Of a stretch of 41,718 nt of DNA, positions 25,912-32,842 are shown in pieces. This stretch comes from an uncultured Opitutales bacterium (GTDB taxonomy: Bacteria; Verrucomicrobiota; Verrucomicrobiia; Opitutales; Intestinicryptomonadaceae), in contig URJJ01000025.1 in the NCBI GenBank assembly GCA_900548185.1, forward strand, positions 1-41,718, in the 5' to 3' direction. The notes under the pieces were generated by a model, which saw only the letters and a list, made by a program, of their open reading frames with translations, was not told where the DNA came from and ran no database searches. How positions within the stretch are numbered: the stretch's first letter is position 1; the number at the start of each line of letters is the position of its first letter. Made by a program: the position numbers and the translations under genes.

Positions 25912-25933
25912 GATTTAACCAGATGGTTAAATC
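25912..25933 (-). promoter_or_regulatory. Probable TetR operator (perfect palindrome)
   Basis: Nine-base arms GATTTAACC (25912-25920) and GGTTAAATC (25925-25933) are exact inverted copies around AGAT. The site ends 2 bp before the repressor ATG and lies downstream of a TTGACT (minus strand, 25945-25950). A bound dimer would block the start of the operon. The spacing and perfect symmetry are typical of TetR operators; binding is inferred. Confidence 0.75.
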
Positions 25934-26103
25934 GTTCTTTTCAGTCAAGAAAATTTCTTTAAAAGAGCCGCATTTTTTTAGTGGCGGAGCGGATTTTAGG
26001 GATATGTGGGGCATTTTTTGCCCTGAGTTGTCCGGGGGCGGGGTTGAAAAAAAATGGCGAAAAGGGCTTGACTTGGGATGAAAAAACTCCACTTTAGGCG
26101 TCT

Positions 26104-26109
26104 TATAAA
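26104..26109 (+). promoter_or_regulatory. Candidate -10 of the tRNA-Gln promoter
   Basis: TATAAA at 26104-26109 lies 9 bp ahead of the tRNA, about where transcription should begin near 26116. A TTGACT at 26068-26073 is too far for this -10 (30 bp). It could pair with the weaker ACTTTA at 26091-26096 (17-bp spacer), so the exact promoter is unresolved. Confidence 0.4.
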
Positions 26110-26118
26110 CACCAAAAT

Positions 26119-26192
<74 letters not shown>

Positions 26193-26201
26193 TTTCAAAA
26201 G

Positions 26202-26226
26202 ACCGCGCTTCATGCGCGGTTTTTTG
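26202..26226 (+). terminator. Terminator of tRNA-Gln
   Basis: ACCGCGC (26202-26208) and GCGCGGT (26214-26220) form a perfect stem with a 5-nt loop, followed by T residues to 26226. Confidence 0.92.
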
Positions 26227-26228
26227 TT

Positions 26229-26277
26229 ACGCCGCCTGGGGGACGAGAACCCCCAGGGGTTCGACCTCGAAAGGCGT
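26229..26277. other. Structured 49-nt element after the tRNA (three-way-junction fold)
   Basis: An outer stem ACGCC (26229-26233) / GGCGT (26273-26277) encloses two hairpins. One has the 8-pair stem CCTGGGGG/CCCCCAGG (26235-26242, 26250-26257) and a 7-nt loop; the other is TTCGA-CC-TCGAA (26260-26271). The fold is seen only by inspection. Open frames across it (with GTRTPRG-type peptides) look spurious. It may be a folded RNA, part of the repeat family that follows, or an old insertion scar at the tRNA 3' side. Confidence 0.5.
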
Positions 26278-26312
26278 AGACTTCATATATTGCGCAAAAT
26301 CTAATAAACAGC

Positions 26313-26420
26313 CAGCAATTGCCGTCAGGCAATGCGTGAGATGAACTCACAGCCGCCCGGATCCGGGCGGCGCGCGCCGTACCAAGATGCGCAAGCATCT
26401 TAGATCCAACGGAACGTTGG
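26313..26420. repeat. Multi-hairpin direct repeat, copy 1 (108 bp)
   Basis: This unit is five hairpins in a row: ATTGCC/GGCAAT (26318-26333), GTGAG/CTCAC (26336-26350), GCCGCCCG/CGGGCGGC (26352-26371), AAGATGC/GCATCTT (26384-26401) and CCAACG/CGTTGG (26406-26420). Loops are 3-5 nt. A second copy in the same orientation begins 238 bp downstream with no indels and 8 substitutions. It looks like a REP/BIME- or MITE-type palindromic element, or a structured RNA. No transposase lies nearby in this window. Confidence 0.85.
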
Positions 26421-26550
26421 TGCGCGGGCATCTTGGATTAAACGTTCCGTTTATAAACGGAACATTTACAGAATGCTTATTTATAAAAAGAGACTGGCGA
26501 ATACCTCTTCAACTATCTCCGCCTAACACACGCTCCTGATTGTACCTACC
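26421..26550. other. Spacer between the two repeat copies, with a 20-bp palindrome
   Basis: The spacer is more AT-rich than its surroundings. It holds the perfect palindrome GTTCCGTTTATAAACGGAAC (26444-26463). Just before that, GCATCTTGGAT (26428-26438) echoes the fourth hairpin arm of the repeat, so a decayed third partial unit may be present. No gene was seen. Confidence 0.55.
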
Positions 26551-26658
26551 CAGCAATTGCCGCCAGGCAATGCGTAAGACAAACTCACAGCCGCCCGGAC
26601 CCGGGCGGCGCACGCCGTACCAAGATGCGTGAGCATCTTAGATCCAACGGAACGTTGG
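26551..26658. repeat. Multi-hairpin direct repeat, copy 2 (108 bp)
   Basis: It aligns end to end with copy 1 (offset 238 bp). The eight differences lie at 26563, 26576, 26580, 26581, 26600, 26612, 26630 and 26631. Six are in hairpin loops and one is in a linker. The other (26576) changes a stem base so that the pair becomes G-U in minus-strand RNA. All other stem bases are identical. The conserved feature is therefore the set of stems. Confidence 0.85.
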
Positions 26659-26669
26659 CGGAACGTTGG
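26648..26669. repeat. Perfect 11-bp tandem duplication at the end of repeat copy 2
   Basis: CGGAACGTTGG occurs at 26648-26658 and again directly at 26659-26669. The first belongs to the fifth hairpin of copy 2. The duplication may mark slippage or an insertion boundary. Confidence 0.85.
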
Positions 26670-26676
26670 TTTCTTC

Positions 26677-26706
26677 TTTACAATAGTGGATGTAGGGGGG
26701 TAAATT
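26677..26706 (+). promoter_or_regulatory. Candidate promoter of the GH3 gene
   Basis: TTTACA (26677-26682) and TAAATT (26701-26706) are separated by 18 bp. The -35 has 5 of 6 and the -10 has 4 of 6 consensus bases. It starts 7 bp after the repeat DNA and would give a leader of about 48 nt before the ATG at 26761. Confidence 0.5.
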
Positions 26707-26760
26707 TTGAACCGATTTTGGCGCTTTTGGCGCCGGAAAGAACATGATGGGAAAATTGTT

Positions 26761-29643
26761 ATGAAGAACAGAGTATGCAGTTTTGGCGCCGGGATTTTGG
26801 CGCTGCTTTTTGCCGCCTCCGCCGGATGGGCATCCGAATGCGGGGTGGCGGCCGTTTCTGCGTCGGCTGGACAGTCCTCGGCGCGCAACGCGTTTGACGG
26901 CTCGGCGGGGTCTTTTTGGGCCGTCTCCAAGTCCGAGGCGTCTTCGCCCCAGTGGCTGATGTTTACGCTCCAGAATCCGGGCGATGTAAACGGGATTGAA
27001 ATATCGTCCTCGGACCTCTCGGTGCGCGACGCGGCGGAGGGGCTGCGCGTCTTTGTTACTTACGACCCGATGAATCCGGGCGACCCCGTCCGCTTTGACG
27101 CTTCCGGCGGCGACGGGAAAATTTCTCTTTCCTTTGCGCCCAAGTACGGCGCGCATGTGAGGCTGGAGTTCGATTCCGCGAAAATCTCAAAGCCATTTTC
27201 GATTTCCGAAATAAGGGCCTTTGCCGCCGACAAAAAGGAGGCTTCCGCCTCGGGGGGCGACAGGCCGTACATGGATGCGGACATGCCTCTCGACGCCAGG
27301 GTCGAGGCCCTGCTTTCCGTGATGACCCCCGCCGACAAAATGGAGCTGATACGCGAGGGGTGGGGGATTCCCGGCATTCCCAAGCTCGGGGTTCCCGCCA
27401 TCACCAAGGTCGAGGCCGTGCACGGATTTTCATACGGAAGCGGGGCGACCATATTCCCGCAGGCCATCGCTATGGGGGCTACGTGGGACAAGGGGCTTGT
27501 CGAGGAAGTCGGAATCGCCGTCGGCGACGAGACCGTTGCGGCGGGCACGAAGCAGGCGTGGTCGCCCGTTCTGGACGTGACCCAGGACGCCCGCTGGGGC
27601 AGGTGCGAGGAGACTTTCGGCGAGGACCCGGTTCTCGTCTCCGAGCTGGGCGGGGCGTGGATAAAGGGCTACCAGTCGAGGGGCCTGTGGACCACCCCCA
27701 AGCACTTCGGGGGCCACGGCGCGCCGCTCGGCGGCAGGGATTCCCACGACATCGGACTTTCGGAGCGCGAGATGCGCGAGGTGCATCTGGTCCCCTTCAG
27801 GCACGCCATAAAAAATTACGACTGCCAGTCGGTCATGATGGCCTACTCCGACTATCTCGGCGAGCCGGTTGCAAAGAGCAGGGAGCTTCTGAAGGGCATT
27901 CTGCGCGACGAATGGGGCTTCGACGGCTTCATAGTAAGCGACTGCGGCGCAATCAGCAACATGACGGACAAGAAGCACTACACCGCGCGGGACAAGGTTG
28001 AGGCCGCGAACCTGGCCCTCGCCGCCGGAATCGCCACCAACTGCGGCGACACCTACAACGACAAGGCCGTAATCGAGGCCGCAAAGGACGGGCGCATCGA
28101 CCCCGAAAATCTGGATTTCGTCTGCCGCACCATGCTTAAAACCATGTTCCGTGCGGGGCTTTTCGAGGCCGAGCCGCTCAAGAAGCTCGACTGGAACAGG
28201 GTTTATCCCGGCTGGAACACTCCCGAGCACAGGGAGCTGGCCCGCAGGGCCGCGCGCGAGTCGATTGTAATGCTGAAAAACGAGGGGGGCCTGCTTCCGC
28301 TCGGCGCCTCCGCCAAAAAAATCGCGGTTATAGGCCCCGGCGCCGACGACCTCCAGCCCGGCGACTACACGCCGAAACTTCGCCCGGGGCAGCTCAAAAG
28401 CGTGCTCTCCGGCATAAGGGAGGCTGCGGGGGGCTCTGCGGAAGTCGTTTATGAAAAGGGGTGCAGCTTCACCGGCGATGCGGATTTGGACATAGCGAAG
28501 GCAGTGGCCGCCGCAAAGGATTCCGACGTCGCCGTCCTCGTCCTCGGCGACTGCTCCACAAGCGAGGCCATAAACAACGTGAAAAAAACAAGCGGCGAAA
28601 ACAACGACTGGTCCTCGCTCATCCTTCCCGGCCGCCAGCAGGAGCTTTTGGAGGCCGTGTGCGGGACCGGAAAGCCCGTCGTGCTCGTCCTTCAGGCGGG
28701 CAGGCCCTACGACCTGTCCTACGCGTCCGAAAAGTGCGGCGCGATACTCGTAAACTGGCTTCCCGGGCAGGAGGGCGGCCCGGCCACTGCCGACGTCCTC
28801 TTCGGAAAGTACAATCCGGCGGGCCGCCTGCCGATGACCTTCCCGCGCTCCGTGTCGCAGCTTCCCCTGTACTACAACTTCAAGACTTCCGGGAGGCGCT
28901 ACAACTATGTCGACATGCCTTTCACGCCGCTTTACCGCTTCGGCTACGGCCTGAGCTATACGACGTTTGAATATTCCGGCCTCAAGGCGGAGGCGGCTGC
29001 GGACGGGAGTCTGGAGGTGTCTGTGACGGTCAAAAACACCGGAGGGCTTGCGGGCGACGAGGTGGTCCAGCTCTACCTCACCGACATGTACGCGAGCGTC
29101 AAGACCAGGGTCATGGAGCTAAAGGATTTTGAGCGCGTGCACCTGAAGCCCGGCGAGTCCAGGACGGTGAAATTCTCCCTGACGCCCTACCAGCTCTCGC
29201 TTCTGAACGAGAATATGGACCGCGTGGTGGAGCCCGGCCTCTTCAAGGTGTCGGTGGGCGGGTCCAGCCCGGTTTTCAAGGCCGAAAACAGGATAAAGGA
29301 CAGCGTGGGCTACGAGGGCGCCTCACAGGGCCTCACCGCGTCTGTGGACTATCCGAACGCCTTTGCCGCGGATTTTGAAATAAGGATACTGGGCGTCGAG
29401 GAAAACATGGCAAAGAATGCAAAGACCGTTTCCGTGGCCGTCAAAAATGCGGGGAACCTGACCGACGCCGGACGCATTTCAATGTACGTCGACGGCAGGC
29501 GGACGGGCGAGACCCGCCACTTCGAGCTGGATCCGGGCGGCGAAAAGGTGGTGCGCTTCAATATCGGCCCGGGGGAATTCAAGTCGCTTGTCTTTGCCAC
29601 CAAACACAAGGCGGCCTCTTTGGATTCCGGCTCGGGCAAATAG
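26761..29643 (+). CDS. Secreted glycoside hydrolase family 3 beta-glycosidase with N-terminal discoidin-like domain
   Basis: GH3 enzymes remove terminal beta-glucose, xylose or related sugars from glycans. The 960-residue protein has a signal peptide (cleavage after GWA near residue 25). A discoidin/F5-8C-like region follows (about 27-158; NAFDGSAGSFWAVS, PQWLMFTL). The GH3 catalytic barrel has the nucleophile Asp394 in FIVSDCGAI, plus GRCEETFGEDP and KHFGGHG. The second GH3 domain contains VAVLVLGDCSTSE and WLPGQEGGPATADVLFG. A fibronectin-III-like domain (YRFGYGLSYTTF) and an extra C-terminal domain complete the protein. I use the ATG at 26761 because the signal peptide starts there; an ATG 18 codons upstream adds a Trp/Arg-rich stretch. 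Substrate is not determinable; BglX-like beta-glucosidase is a reasonable guess. Confidence 0.93.
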   Translation: MKNRVCSFGAGILALLFAASAGWASECGVAAVSASAGQSSARNAFDGSAGSFWAVSKSEASSPQWLMFTLQNPGDVNGIEISSSDLSVRDAAEGLRVFVTYDPMNPGDPVRFDASGGDGKISLSFAPKYGAHVRLEFDSAKISKPFSISEIRAFAADKKEASASGGDRPYMDADMPLDARVEALLSVMTPADKMELIREGWGIPGIPKLGVPAITKVEAVHGFSYGSGATIFPQAIAMGATWDKGLVEEVGIAVGDETVAAGTKQAWSPVLDVTQDARWGRCEETFGEDPVLVSELGGAWIKGYQSRGLWTTPKHFGGHGAPLGGRDSHDIGLSEREMREVHLVPFRHAIKNYDCQSVMMAYSDYLGEPVAKSRELLKGILRDEWGFDGFIVSDCGAISNMTDKKHYTARDKVEAANLALAAGIATNCGDTYNDKAVIEAAKDGRIDPENLDFVCRTMLKTMFRAGLFEAEPLKKLDWNRVYPGWNTPEHRELARRAARESIVMLKNEGGLLPLGASAKKIAVIGPGADDLQPGDYTPKLRPGQLKSVLSGIREAAGGSAEVVYEKGCSFTGDADLDIAKAVAAAKDSDVAVLVLGDCSTSEAINNVKKTSGENNDWSSLILPGRQQELLEAVCGTGKPVVLVLQAGRPYDLSYASEKCGAILVNWLPGQEGGPATADVLFGKYNPAGRLPMTFPRSVSQLPLYYNFKTSGRRYNYVDMPFTPLYRFGYGLSYTTFEYSGLKAEAAADGSLEVSVTVKNTGGLAGDEVVQLYLTDMYASVKTRVMELKDFERVHLKPGESRTVKFSLTPYQLSLLNENMDRVVEPGLFKVSVGGSSPVFKAENRIKDSVGYEGASQGLTASVDYPNAFAADFEIRILGVEENMAKNAKTVSVAVKNAGNLTDAGRISMYVDGRRTGETRHFELDPGGEKVVRFNIGPGEFKSLVFATKHKAASLDSGSGK

Positions 29644-29669
29644 CGCGCCCTGCCTGCGTCCTTTCGCTG

Positions 29670-29698
29670 CGGGCCCCCGATTCGGGGGCCCGTTTTTT
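29670..29698 (+). terminator. Terminator of the GH3 gene
   Basis: CGGGCCCCC and GGGGGCCCG form a nine-pair stem around a short loop (29670-29692), followed by six T residues (29693-29698). Confidence 0.95.
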
Positions 29699-29826
29699 AT
29701 GGTTCATGGGGCTTGATTTGCGCCGCTTCCCTGCGGCCGCAGGGAAGCGGCGCCGCGCGCCGGGGCGGATTGCCGGCCGGCCTTTTAATGTTGCTTGGGG
29801 GTGGATGAAGCGTTTATTGTGAAATT

Positions 29827-31056
29827 ATGAACCATTTTCGGATTGCGTATTCAGCCCTTTTTGCCGCCGCCTTTGCCGCGCCCCAGGTTCCGTGCCGGGC
29901 TTCAGATTCCAACATGCCGGACGGCGTGCGCTGGGAGAATCCGGTGACGGGAAGGAAGCTGGAGGCCTCGGCTTTTGCGGCCCGCGTTTCAAACCTCGAT
30001 TTTCTGGACTTCAGCGGGATGCGGGCAGGAAAGGCGGACGGCGTATTTGCCGGGGAGAGGTTCATGATAGTCCCCGAGCTTTATTTCGCATCCCCCGACG
30101 GCAGGAGCCCCGCGAAATTTTCCTACACGTTCTCGCTCGAAAGGCCGGGAAAGGGGAGCCGGGAGCTAGACCGGGGCGCATTTGAAATTTCCGACCCCGG
30201 CGCCTTCGACGCGGCCGCCCTCCCGTTCGCCTTCCGCTGCTCATTCCCTCCGGACGACCCGGGCGGGGAGGCCACATTTGCGCTTGAGGTGCGGGATTCC
30301 TCCGGGGGGCGCGCGTCCCGCTGCGAAGTCCGCCTGAAGGTTTCGCCGTGGAAGGGCGGCCCTGGGGAAGTCTCCGGGCCGGGCGAGGCAGACGCCCTCC
30401 TTCGCTCCTACGCGCTCGACCAGAATCCGGAGACGCTTTACCGTATCTTCAAAAGCGGCCACATGGAAATCGGGGAGCCGGGCAGGGTGTCCTACAACAT
30501 CCTCTACATCTTTGAAAACGCATTCTGCCGCCACCCCTTCCTCGTCGACGCGCTGGCGCGGGAGTTCCCTGACGCTTCCGAGAGGGTGCGCAAAAAGACC
30601 ATGGCGCTCTTTGAGGCCCTGGGGCGGTCCGGGGAGCTGGGGGAAATTGGCGGTGAGGAGGCCGCGTGGCTCGAGGCGTTCCGAGGGGCGCTGGAGCCCA
30701 AGCCCGACCCGTATTCGGAATTCTCGCCGCTTGCGCTCGACGCGCTTTGGGGCGAATTTTTCGCCACGGGAAGCATGCGCCCGGTGAGGAGGATTCTGGA
30801 ATACCTCAGGTTCAGGGACGACTTCTTCGCCGCGGCGGCGTTCCAAAACGGCGAGCTTGCCGAAAAGCCCTCGGAGGAAACCTACGCGGGGGCGGACAAC
30901 TATAGAATCGCCTTCTGGAGCCTGTACATCCACACGGCCTTCCCGCTCTTTGCGGACTATCTTGAGTGGCTCTCCGAAAACGAGTGGGACGCCGGGAAAA
31001 AGAAGGCGTTTCTGGAGGCTCTGGACGTCGGCCGGTGGGCTGCCGAAAACTTCTGA
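29827..31056 (+). CDS. Secreted protein of unknown function
   Basis: I do not recognise the family. The 409-residue protein has an N-terminal signal peptide (hydrophobic core 6-18, cleavage likely after CRA near residue 25). The N-terminal half (about 30-170) is beta-rich with repeated FSYTFSLERPGKG and FALEVRDSSGG-type strands. The C-terminal half (about 185-405) is helical, with LDALWGEFFATGSMRPVRRILEYL and FWSLYIHTAFPLFADYLEW. The two-domain layout suggests an exported binding or scaffold protein; no catalytic residues can be named. It stands between a GH3 gene and a convergent ThuA-like gene. No Shine-Dalgarno is visible before the ATG. Confidence 0.75.
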   Translation: MNHFRIAYSALFAAAFAAPQVPCRASDSNMPDGVRWENPVTGRKLEASAFAARVSNLDFLDFSGMRAGKADGVFAGERFMIVPELYFASPDGRSPAKFSYTFSLERPGKGSRELDRGAFEISDPGAFDAAALPFAFRCSFPPDDPGGEATFALEVRDSSGGRASRCEVRLKVSPWKGGPGEVSGPGEADALLRSYALDQNPETLYRIFKSGHMEIGEPGRVSYNILYIFENAFCRHPFLVDALAREFPDASERVRKKTMALFEALGRSGELGEIGGEEAAWLEAFRGALEPKPDPYSEFSPLALDALWGEFFATGSMRPVRRILEYLRFRDDFFAAAAFQNGELAEKPSEETYAGADNYRIAFWSLYIHTAFPLFADYLEWLSENEWDAGKKKAFLEALDVGRWAAENF

Positions 31057-31077
31057 ACGTCCGCCGGAGCCAACCCG

Positions 31078-32025
31078 CTACCGCTTGGCGGCCCAGCTTT
31101 CGGCGGCCTTTTTCCAGCTTTTCAAATATTCCTCCCGGTCCGGCCTCTCCGGCTTTGCTATGCGGGAGGCTGCGTCGTCGAAATCCGGTTCGGGGGATTG
31201 GAGGCCGCCCCCGGGCACGTCGATTTTTGCGAGCCATGCTATCGAATTAAGGATGAGCTTCCGGCAGTCGCCGTTCATGAGAATCCAGGGCGAATGCCCG
31301 CCCGTAAAGCCCATGCCGCGCCGCCCGCCGGGGCCTTCCGAAAGCCACAGGATGGTTTCCGCCCGCCCCATGTCAGCCCTCACCTGCGCGTTGCCCGAGT
31401 GCGGGCCGAACGGGCGCAGGCGGGCCTCGTCCGGAGGGACGGCGGTTAGGATGGGAAAGATTTTTGCGGAAGGGTCGAAGCGCATGTTGAAATGCCATTC
31501 GTCCCGGATTTCAAAGGGCTTCGCCCCCCTCGATGCGGGGTGGCCGGCGGAGACTTCAAAGTCCGCCTTCCAGAAAGGGTTCACGGACCATCCGCGCTCG
31601 AACGCCCCGCCGGCGCACTTCTTTATGAGGCGCTCCAGCTCCCCGCCCTGGGCTTCGAGGGCGTAGTGGAAAAACGCCATTGCGGTTCCCGAGTCCGACA
31701 GCTTTTCCAGTTCCGCCTCCGCGCCCTCCAGCGGATGGTGCGGGCCGCCCTCGCACACGAATACCGCCGCATCCGCCCCGCGCAGGGCGCCGAGCCCCGA
31801 GCCCTTCTCAAGCTTTGTTATTTCGACTTCCGCTTCCCCGTGCAGCGCGTTTTCGAGCGCGTCGGCGATGATTTCGCACATGAGCGCGTTTTCATGCTCG
31901 CCCCACGCGTGCACGGAGTCGCCCCACGCAAGGACTATCTTTTTTGCTCCGCCGGCCGCGCCGGGGGCCGCACATGCGGCGGCGAGCGCCAGGAGGGCCG
32001 GGATTTTTGCAAAGAAAGGCTTCAT
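31078..32025 (-). CDS. Secreted ThuA-like protein (class I glutamine-amidotransferase fold)
   Basis: The 315-residue protein (from the ATG at 32025) has a signal peptide (hydrophobic core about 7-20), then a ThuA-type domain: IVLAWGDSVHAWGEHE, AAVFVCEGGPHHP, MAFFHYAL and GMGFTGGHSPWILMNGDCRKLILNSIAWLA regions. ThuA-like proteins have the glutamine-amidotransferase-like fold and are often exported with Gfo/Idh/MocA oxidoreductases in PVC bacteria. They are linked to sugar metabolism, but the chemistry is unsettled. The frame is open 12 codons further upstream; I prefer 32025 because the signal peptide then starts normally. It converges with the preceding secreted-protein gene with a 21-bp gap. 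Confidence 0.85.
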   Translation of the reverse strand: MKPFFAKIPALLALAAACAAPGAAGGAKKIVLAWGDSVHAWGEHENALMCEIIADALENALHGEAEVEITKLEKGSGLGALRGADAAVFVCEGGPHHPLEGAEAELEKLSDSGTAMAFFHYALEAQGGELERLIKKCAGGAFERGWSVNPFWKADFEVSAGHPASRGAKPFEIRDEWHFNMRFDPSAKIFPILTAVPPDEARLRPFGPHSGNAQVRADMGRAETILWLSEGPGGRRGMGFTGGHSPWILMNGDCRKLILNSIAWLAKIDVPGGGLQSPEPDFDDAASRIAKPERPDREEYLKSWKKAAESWAAKR

Positions 32026-32137
32026 TTGCGCCAAAACTACATGCATGGCGCGCCCTTTCAAGGCGAAAGCGCCGCAGGGGCTGTGCGTTTGCGCGGTTTT
32101 TACGATAGAATTGCAATGAAACTCGAAAGGAACGGAA

Positions 32138-32740
32138 ATGTTTGACGAAAAGCTGATGGACGCGTTCGCGCTCAGGCGGACGAATTATGCCATAAATTGC
32201 GAATCGGCCGTCGGAGCCGAAAGGGTGCGCGAAATTGTCGGCGCGGCGGTGCGCTTTGCGCCGTCGGCCTTCAACAGCCGCAGCGCAAGGTGTGTGCTGC
32301 TGTTCGGGGAAAGCCATGCGGCGTTTTGGGATATAGTTATGTCCGCCCTGCGGGCGAAGCTCCCTGCGGACAGGTTTGGACCGTCCGAGAAGAAGGTGTC
32401 GGGCTTTGCTGCGGGATTCGGCACGGCGCTGTTTTTCGACGACTCGTCCGTGACGGAGAGGTTCGCCCGCGACTATCCGTCGTATTCGGAAAATTTCGAC
32501 GCCTGGGCCGGCCAGGCCAACGGCATGCTGCAATTCATGGTCTGGACGGCGCTGTGCAACGAGGGCCTCGGCGCCAGTCTCCAGCACTATAACCCGCTCA
32601 TAGACGGCGCGGTCCGCGCGCGCTTCGGGCTGCCTGAAAGCTGGAGGCTCCTGGCCCAGATGCCGTTCGGCCGCCCGTCGGCGCCCCCTGCGCCAAGGGA
32701 TTGCGGAGGCGCCGGGGAGCATGTGAGGGTATTCCGATAG
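32138..32740 (+). CDS. Nitroreductase-family oxidoreductase (Frm2/HBN1-like)
   Basis: The 200-residue FMN-dependent oxidoreductase resembles the Frm2/HBN1/CinD branch of the nitroreductase family: ALRRTNYAI near residue 12 for FMN phosphate contact, FAPSAFNSRSARCV (40-53), and the branch mark LGASLQHYNPLID (about 145-157). Such enzymes reduce nitro compounds or quinone-like electrophiles, and natural substrates are usually unknown. AAAGGAA precedes the ATG. It is the first of several redox/fermentation genes on this strand, 102 bp before an alcohol dehydrogenase. Confidence 0.9.
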   Translation: MFDEKLMDAFALRRTNYAINCESAVGAERVREIVGAAVRFAPSAFNSRSARCVLLFGESHAAFWDIVMSALRAKLPADRFGPSEKKVSGFAAGFGTALFFDDSSVTERFARDYPSYSENFDAWAGQANGMLQFMVWTALCNEGLGASLQHYNPLIDGAVRARFGLPESWRLLAQMPFGRPSAPPAPRDCGGAGEHVRVFR

Positions 32741-32842
32741 GCCGCGCGCCAAAGGAAGCGGATTTGCCTTGCGCGCCCGGGGGGAATTCCGCCAGAATAC
32801 CCTTGGGTTTTTTACATTTTAAAAGCGTTTTAAGGGATTCTC

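Noticed and set aside
25910..26092. 61-codon upstream extension of the TetR gene
   Set aside because: It would place the perfect operator inside the coding sequence, and the added residues are unlike TetR N-termini.
26210..26431. Minus-strand open frame across the structured element and repeat copy 1, with a similar peptide in copy 2
   Set aside because: Differences between the two copies fall mainly in hairpin loops and give mostly non-synonymous changes, so the peptide is a by-product of the repeat.
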